A stretch of 64,000 bases of DNA, taken from an uncultured Bacteroidota bacterium (GTDB lineage Bacteria; Bacteroidota; Bacteroidia; Chitinophagales; Chitinophagaceae). Positions 59,910-64,000 of the stretch are shown here, one piece after another. Both the position numbers and the translations under genes were made by a program. Each line of letters opens with the position of its first letter. Within the stretch, counting starts at the first letter, position 1. The notes under the pieces were generated by a model that saw nothing but the letters and a program-made list of their open reading frames with translations, was not told the DNA's origin and made no database searches. The DNA lies in contig CAIRYK010000078.1 in assembly GCA_903882805.1 (NCBI GenBank), positions 62,001 to 126,000 on the forward strand. The letters run 5' to 3'.

Positions 59910-62384
59910 ATGGAAGCTAGTGTTGCGCCTGTTGTGGCAGATGGAAAACAAAAATTGGAAGACGGCAGTAGTTTTAACCTCAAATGGTTTCTATCTACTA
60001 TCCTGGCTATTTGGCCTTGGCTGTTGGGTAGTATTATAACTTCGCTTATTATAGGTAATTTATATTTGAGGTATGCAACTCCGGTATACAGATCTTATGC
60101 AGAATTGTTGATTATTGATACAAAAAAGGGCGGTTCATCATCGGGCGACGACATCTTGAAGATGTTGAACATTGATAACAACAAGGTAAATATTGAGAAC
60201 GAAATAGAGATTCTGAAAAGCCGTACTACCATGATGAAGGTAGTAAACCAGTTGCACCTTAATATTGACTACTCCATATCGGGTCGTTTCAAAAACACAC
60301 CTCTTTACAGCAAGAAGCCCTTTGAGTTGTTGGTGTTGGATAGTGTTACCGATTATTTTAACTACAATGTAAATGTACTAGACAGCGTCAACTTCAAATT
60401 ATCGGACGGTTGGGGAAATCAGTCTAAAGGTAAATTTGGAGATACGATTAAATTGGGCGCCGGTAGGGCAGTAGTAAGGAAAACAGAGTACTTTACAACA
60501 GAAAAGCTGGTTTATAATGTACTTGTTGCGCCGCCAATTGATGCAGCGCGTACGTACATGTATAAAGTAGATATCACTCCACCGGCAAAATCATCGAGTT
60601 ATATCACGCTGCAAATGCAGGACATCCTTCCTGAGCGTGCAGTTGATATCATCAATTTGCTCATGGAGTTTTATATGAGCAACAACGTGCAGACCAGAAA
60701 TAAGATTTCTAAAAACACGATGCAGTTTATTAATGTTCGTATAGATTCTGTTGGTCGCGAACTTACTGATGTAGAAAAAGACATTCAGGAATTTAAGCAG
60801 GATAAGAAAATTACTGATATCGGCGCTATGTCTACGCAGTTGCTCAATGCAAATGCGGCTACAATGGATAAGCTGAGCAATGGCGAGGTGGAACTGGAAA
60901 TAATAGAGTCTATCAGCGACTATCTGGAAAAAGGTAACGATCAGTCGATAATACTGCCAGCATCGCTGTTGAACAATCCGGGTTTGTCAGGATTGATGAA
61001 TAAGTTCAATACCCTGCAAACAGAAATTGAAACAAGCCTTATTTCTAATACTTTGGGTAACCCCATTACCAAAAATCTGATTAAGCAAAGAGATGAAGTA
61101 AAACAAAATCTTATTCAGTCGCTCACTTCGTCGAAGAAGGAAGCTGCATTGAAAGTAGATCGAATCAGACAATCACTGGGTAGCATAACCGGCAAGGTGC
61201 ATGAAGTGCCGCTTGTTGAGCGCCAGTATCTCGATTATGCCCGTCGTCAGGCCATAAAAAGAGACCTTTTCATATTCCTTCTGAAAAAGAGAGAAGAAAC
61301 AGCTATAGAAATGGCAGCTACTGTGCCCAATGCAAGCGTGATAGACCCTGCTTTGACCACAGGTCAGGTTTTGCCAAATCACTCTCGTACATTGATGATA
61401 TACCTGATATTTGGTATAGCATTGCCTTTCGGCGTTATTATGCTTCGCCGCGGTCTTAACATCAAAATTATCAGCCGTACAGATATTTCTAAGGTTACCA
61501 CTATACCTATTATTGGTGAAATTGGAAACAACCAGGATGGCGATAGCGTAATTGTTACCAAGAACAGCCGTACCATCATTTCTGAGCAGTTCCGTGCATT
61601 GCGTACTAACCTGCAGTATCTGCTTACTGATAAGAAAGACAAGGTATTGATGATTACATCGAGCATGTCGGGCGAGGGTAAATCGTTTATCGCGGTAAAC
61701 CTTTCGATCACCTTGGCAATGTCGGGCAAGAAGGTGTTGATAATGGAGTTTGACTTGCGTAAACCTAAGATCTCAAAGATGTTGAACCTCGACAGTTCTA
61801 TTGGTTTCTCTAACTATGCTATTGGCAAAGTAGATCTTTCGCAAATTATCCTGCCATCAGGCATTGATGCCAACTTGTTTGTATTGCCTGCTGGTCCCGT
61901 TCCGCCAAACCCGTCGGAGTTGATATTGTTGCCGCGTACAGAAGAGTTGTTCCAGATACTGAGAACGATGTTCGACTTTATCATTGTGGATACTTCGCCT
62001 GTGGGTCTGGTAACGGATGCCCAGTTGCTGAACAGATATGCCGATAATGCATTGTACATAGTAAGGCAGGGTCAGACCTATAAGCAACAGCTGAACATAC
62101 CTAACGAGCTATACTATAGCGGAAAAATACCAAGACTGAACTTCATTATCAATGACGTAATTGCCAACAGAGGCTTCGCATACGGTTATGGTTATGAGGA
62201 AGGATATGGTTATGGCTACGGCTATGGTTATGGTTACGGCTATGGTTATGGCTATGGTTACGGCTATGGTTATGGTTACGGATCATACGGAAACGGCTAC
62301 TATGTAGACGATAAGAAGAAGGGCGCTAAGGGCTGGTTAAGTTCCGGAGGTTCGGGTCGTAGTAAATCGAAGAAAGAAAAATAA
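59910..62384 (+). CDS. Wzc-like tyrosine autokinase with Gly-Tyr repeat tail
   Basis: An 824-aa inner-membrane protein: Wzz domain with first helix near 30-50 (IWPWLLGSIITSLIIG), periplasmic coiled coil with a GNVR-like segment (VERQYLDYARRQAIKRD), second helix near 495, and a cytoplasmic BY-kinase. Kinase motifs: Walker A SSMSGEGKSF (about 583-592), Walker A' LIMEFDLRKP, Walker B FIIVDTSP. The tail has thirteen consecutive Gly-Tyr pairs (residues 765-790), the likely autophosphorylation cluster, followed by a basic end. It regulates chain length and export together with the Wza-like protein, and the CpsB-type phosphatase would reverse it. Confidence 0.93.
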   Translation: MEASVAPVVADGKQKLEDGSSFNLKWFLSTILAIWPWLLGSIITSLIIGNLYLRYATPVYRSYAELLIIDTKKGGSSSGDDILKMLNIDNNKVNIENEIEILKSRTTMMKVVNQLHLNIDYSISGRFKNTPLYSKKPFELLVLDSVTDYFNYNVNVLDSVNFKLSDGWGNQSKGKFGDTIKLGAGRAVVRKTEYFTTEKLVYNVLVAPPIDAARTYMYKVDITPPAKSSSYITLQMQDILPERAVDIINLLMEFYMSNNVQTRNKISKNTMQFINVRIDSVGRELTDVEKDIQEFKQDKKITDIGAMSTQLLNANAATMDKLSNGEVELEIIESISDYLEKGNDQSIILPASLLNNPGLSGLMNKFNTLQTEIETSLISNTLGNPITKNLIKQRDEVKQNLIQSLTSSKKEAALKVDRIRQSLGSITGKVHEVPLVERQYLDYARRQAIKRDLFIFLLKKREETAIEMAATVPNASVIDPALTTGQVLPNHSRTLMIYLIFGIALPFGVIMLRRGLNIKIISRTDISKVTTIPIIGEIGNNQDGDSVIVTKNSRTIISEQFRALRTNLQYLLTDKKDKVLMITSSMSGEGKSFIAVNLSITLAMSGKKVLIMEFDLRKPKISKMLNLDSSIGFSNYAIGKVDLSQIILPSGIDANLFVLPAGPVPPNPSELILLPRTEELFQILRTMFDFIIVDTSPVGLVTDAQLLNRYADNALYIVRQGQTYKQQLNIPNELYYSGKIPRLNFIINDVIANRGFAYGYGYEEGYGYGYGYGYGYGYGYGYGYGYGYGYGSYGNGYYVDDKKKGAKGWLSSGGSGRSKSKKEK
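62202..62279 (+). repeat. Thirteen 6-bp Gly-Tyr codon repeats in the kinase gene
   Basis: Thirteen GGN-TAY units in a row with synonymous variation (GGT/GGC/GGA, TAT/TAC). The unit is short and could change in number by slippage without shifting the frame. Confidence 0.9.
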
Positions 62385-62428
62385 GGGATATTAGTGTTTA
62401 CGTTTAATACTGTTTTTGACTATAATTT

Positions 62429-63295
62429 ATGACTGATAAATCTGCAAATTATGATTCTGAAAATTGGGATATAAGGATTGCCGCTCATCGTAGCGTTGTA
62501 GATTTTAATTTCAAAGAGCTATGGCGATACAGGGATTTGTTGATGATGTTCGTTAAAAAGGACATCATCACAGTATATAAGCAAACCATATTGGGACCAA
62601 TATGGTTTATTATACAGCCTGTCCTTACCTCTTTTATGTTCTTCTTTATATTCAACAGTATTGCTAAAATATCAACAGGCACAGTTCCATCGGTGTTGTT
62701 TTACCTGATAGGTACTACGCTTTGGAGTTATTTTTCTGATACGCTGAACATTACCTCAAAGACCTTTACCGACAACGCTTCAGTATTTGGCAAGGTATAC
62801 TTTCCGCGATTGATATTACCGTTTTCTAAGGTAGTTTCTGGCTTAGTTAAGTTTCTCATACAGTTTAGTTTGTTTTTGGCTGTGTGGCTGTATTACGTAT
62901 TTATAGAACACGCCGTTACGCCCAACTGGTACATCCTGCTTACTCCGCTCTGGTTGTTTATCATAGTGTTGTTGAGTCTTGCATTTGGCATCATTATTAC
63001 ATCGCTTACCACAAAGTACCGCGACCTGATATTCCTTATCGGTTTTGGTGTGCAGCTGGCTATGTATCTTACACCGGTTATCATTCCACTCGATCAGGTA
63101 TCGGGCAGCAAGAAGATTTTTTTTCAGATTAATCCGCTTACGTCATTGTTCGAAGCATTTAAGTATGGCTTTTTTGGTCAGGGATCTTTTGAGCCATTCT
63201 GGTTGATGTATAGCGCAGGATTTACACTGGTTTTATTGATATTCGGTATCATTATTTTCAATAAGGTCGAGAAACGTTTTATCGACACCGTATAA
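62429..63295 (+). CDS. ABC-2 type polysaccharide export permease (Wzm-like)
   Basis: A 288-aa inner-membrane protein with six helices. The N-terminal FKELWRYRDLLMMFVKKDIITVYKQTILGPIWFIIQP is typical of ABC-2 permeases exporting O-antigen, teichoic acid or capsule. Later segments include TTLWSYFSDTLN, YFPRLILPFSKVV and NPLTSLFEAFKYGFF. It pairs with the ATPase gene that follows 9 bp downstream. Confidence 0.92.
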   Translation: MTDKSANYDSENWDIRIAAHRSVVDFNFKELWRYRDLLMMFVKKDIITVYKQTILGPIWFIIQPVLTSFMFFFIFNSIAKISTGTVPSVLFYLIGTTLWSYFSDTLNITSKTFTDNASVFGKVYFPRLILPFSKVVSGLVKFLIQFSLFLAVWLYYVFIEHAVTPNWYILLTPLWLFIIVLLSLAFGIIITSLTTKYRDLIFLIGFGVQLAMYLTPVIIPLDQVSGSKKIFFQINPLTSLFEAFKYGFFGQGSFEPFWLMYSAGFTLVLLIFGIIIFNKVEKRFIDTV

Positions 63296-63304
63296 TATAG
63301 CAGA

Positions 63305-64000
63305 ATGAGTAACGAGGTAGTGATAAAGGCCGAAAACGTAAGTAAGCTTTACCGTCTGGGTCAGGTGGGTACAGGCACGCTTAGCCACGACCTGAAAAGG
63401 TGGTGGGCTACCGCGCGCGGCAAGGAAGACCCCTACCTGAAAGTAGGCGTAGAAAACGATCGTACCAAAAAGAGCAACAGCGACTATGCCTGGGCGCTGC
63501 AAGACATTAACTTCAATGTGGAGCGCGGCGACACGCTGGGTATAATAGGTAAAAACGGCGCTGGCAAATCAACACTACTAAAGATACTGTCGCGCGTGAC
63601 AACGCCTACCAAGGGCGAGATAAAGGTGCGCGGCCGCATTGCATCGTTGCTGGAAGTAGGCACGGGCTTTCACCCCGAGCTTACCGGTAAGGAGAATATA
63701 TACATGAATGGCGCCATACTGGGTATGACCAAGCGCGAGATAAGCAGCAAGTTTGATGAAATAGTAGATTTTGCAGGCGTGGAGTTGTATATCAACACGC
63801 CGGTGAAACGTTATTCGTCGGGTATGTATGTGCGTTTGGCGTTTGCCGTAGCGGCACATCTGGAGCCGGAAATACTGATAGTAGACGAGGTGCTTGCTGT
63901 AGGCGACGCTGAGTTTCAGAAAAAGTGTCTCGGTAAAATGGGCGATGTGGCCAGCCACGGACGCACCATTATATTTGTGAGCCATAATATGCAGGCGGTG
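63305..64000 (+). CDS. ABC transporter ATP-binding protein of polysaccharide export (Wzt-like), cut by window end
   Basis: ATG 63305 opens a frame of 232 codons to the window edge without stop. ATPase motifs: Walker A GKNGAGKST, signature YSSGMYVRLAFAVA, Walker B ILIVDEVLAVGD and the H-loop VSHNMQAV. A 30-residue insertion near the start (HDLKRWWATARGKED) is typical of Wzt/TagH-type proteins. A C-terminal sugar-binding domain, if present, would be beyond the window. Together with the Wzm-like protein it moves polysaccharide across the inner membrane. Confidence 0.92.
   Translation, partial: MSNEVVIKAENVSKLYRLGQVGTGTLSHDLKRWWATARGKEDPYLKVGVENDRTKKSNSDYAWALQDINFNVERGDTLGIIGKNGAGKSTLLKILSRVTTPTKGEIKVRGRIASLLEVGTGFHPELTGKENIYMNGAILGMTKREISSKFDEIVDFAGVELYINTPVKRYSSGMYVRLAFAVAAHLEPEILIVDEVLAVGDAEFQKKCLGKMGDVASHGRTIIFVSHNMQAV

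Noticed and set aside
62202-62279. CRISPR-like tandem array
   Set aside because: Units are 6-bp coding repeats without spacers. No array with repeats and unique spacers was seen anywhere in the window.

Overview
The window is a chromosomal segment of a Bacteroidota bacterium, most likely of the Chitinophagaceae/Sphingobacteriales side. Evidence: four secreted proteins with type IX secretion (T9SS) C-terminal sorting domains, a PorP/SprF partner, GldC, a TonB-dependent receptor, paired ExbD proteins, Ig-like and TSP3/OmpA surface proteins, and Bacteroidota-type promoters (TTG, about 19-22 nt, then TAnnTTTG) instead of sigma70 boxes with strong Shine-Dalgarno sites. The placement is inferred from gene content, not from a database search.

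Layout. 1-6.6 kb: end of a TonB-dependent receptor, tRNA-Lys, an antitoxin-like small gene, a retropepsin-like protease interrupted by an in-frame amber codon, a stand-alone Mur ligase resembling the C-terminal half of cyanophycin synthetase, then an oxidoreductase/DJ-1-PfpI pair. 6.8-20 kb: mostly minus strand, with two T9SS type A cargo proteins (beta-helix protein, serine hydrolase), a PDZ-alpha/beta hydrolase, an AraC regulator, a methyltransferase, a dioxygenase (+), a lipoprotein, a repeat-rich spacer, trigger factor, tRNA-Leu, and a redoxin/heme-copper monooxygenase pair. 20-31 kb: ABC exporter, surface proteins (a 951-aa Ig-repeat cargo protein, an OmpA/TSP3 protein, a BamA-like barrel), a TIGR02757 protein and an OmpR-family regulator. 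31-39 kb: a membrane protein, murB, and a minus-strand housekeeping block (pabA/trpG-like, cvpA, yqeY-like, gldC, asnS, TauE/SafE, ppa). 39-45 kb: exbB-exbD-exbD-tonB followed, after about 1 kb of palindromic repeats, by a second exbD-tonB pair. 45-50 kb: miaA, a pRiA4b ORF-3-family gene, rpmI, rplT, a small Ig-like protein and a family 10 glycosidase. 50.5-56.7 kb: a T9SS type B cargo protein with two ice-binding-like domains, its SprF partner and a PorE-like OmpA protein. 56.8-64 kb: a capsule/exopolysaccharide operon (CpsB-type phosphatase, nucleotide-sugar dehydrogenase, Wza-, Wzc-, Wzm- and Wzt-like proteins), cut by the window end.

How it fits together. Much of the window builds the cell surface: TonB energy supply, T9SS cargo and partners, outer-membrane barrels, peptidoglycan synthesis and polysaccharide export. 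No prophage, complete insertion sequence, CRISPR array or known defence island was recognised. The most notable signals are the amber-interrupted protease, the ATP-grasp-less cyanophycin-synthetase-like ligase, the duplicated exbD-tonB pair separated by a mosaic of different palindromes, strong hairpins between exbB and exbD, two inverted perfect DnaA boxes in an intergenic region, the double ice-binding T9SS cargo, and promoters whose -7 box contains a TTG that can be mistaken for a start codon.
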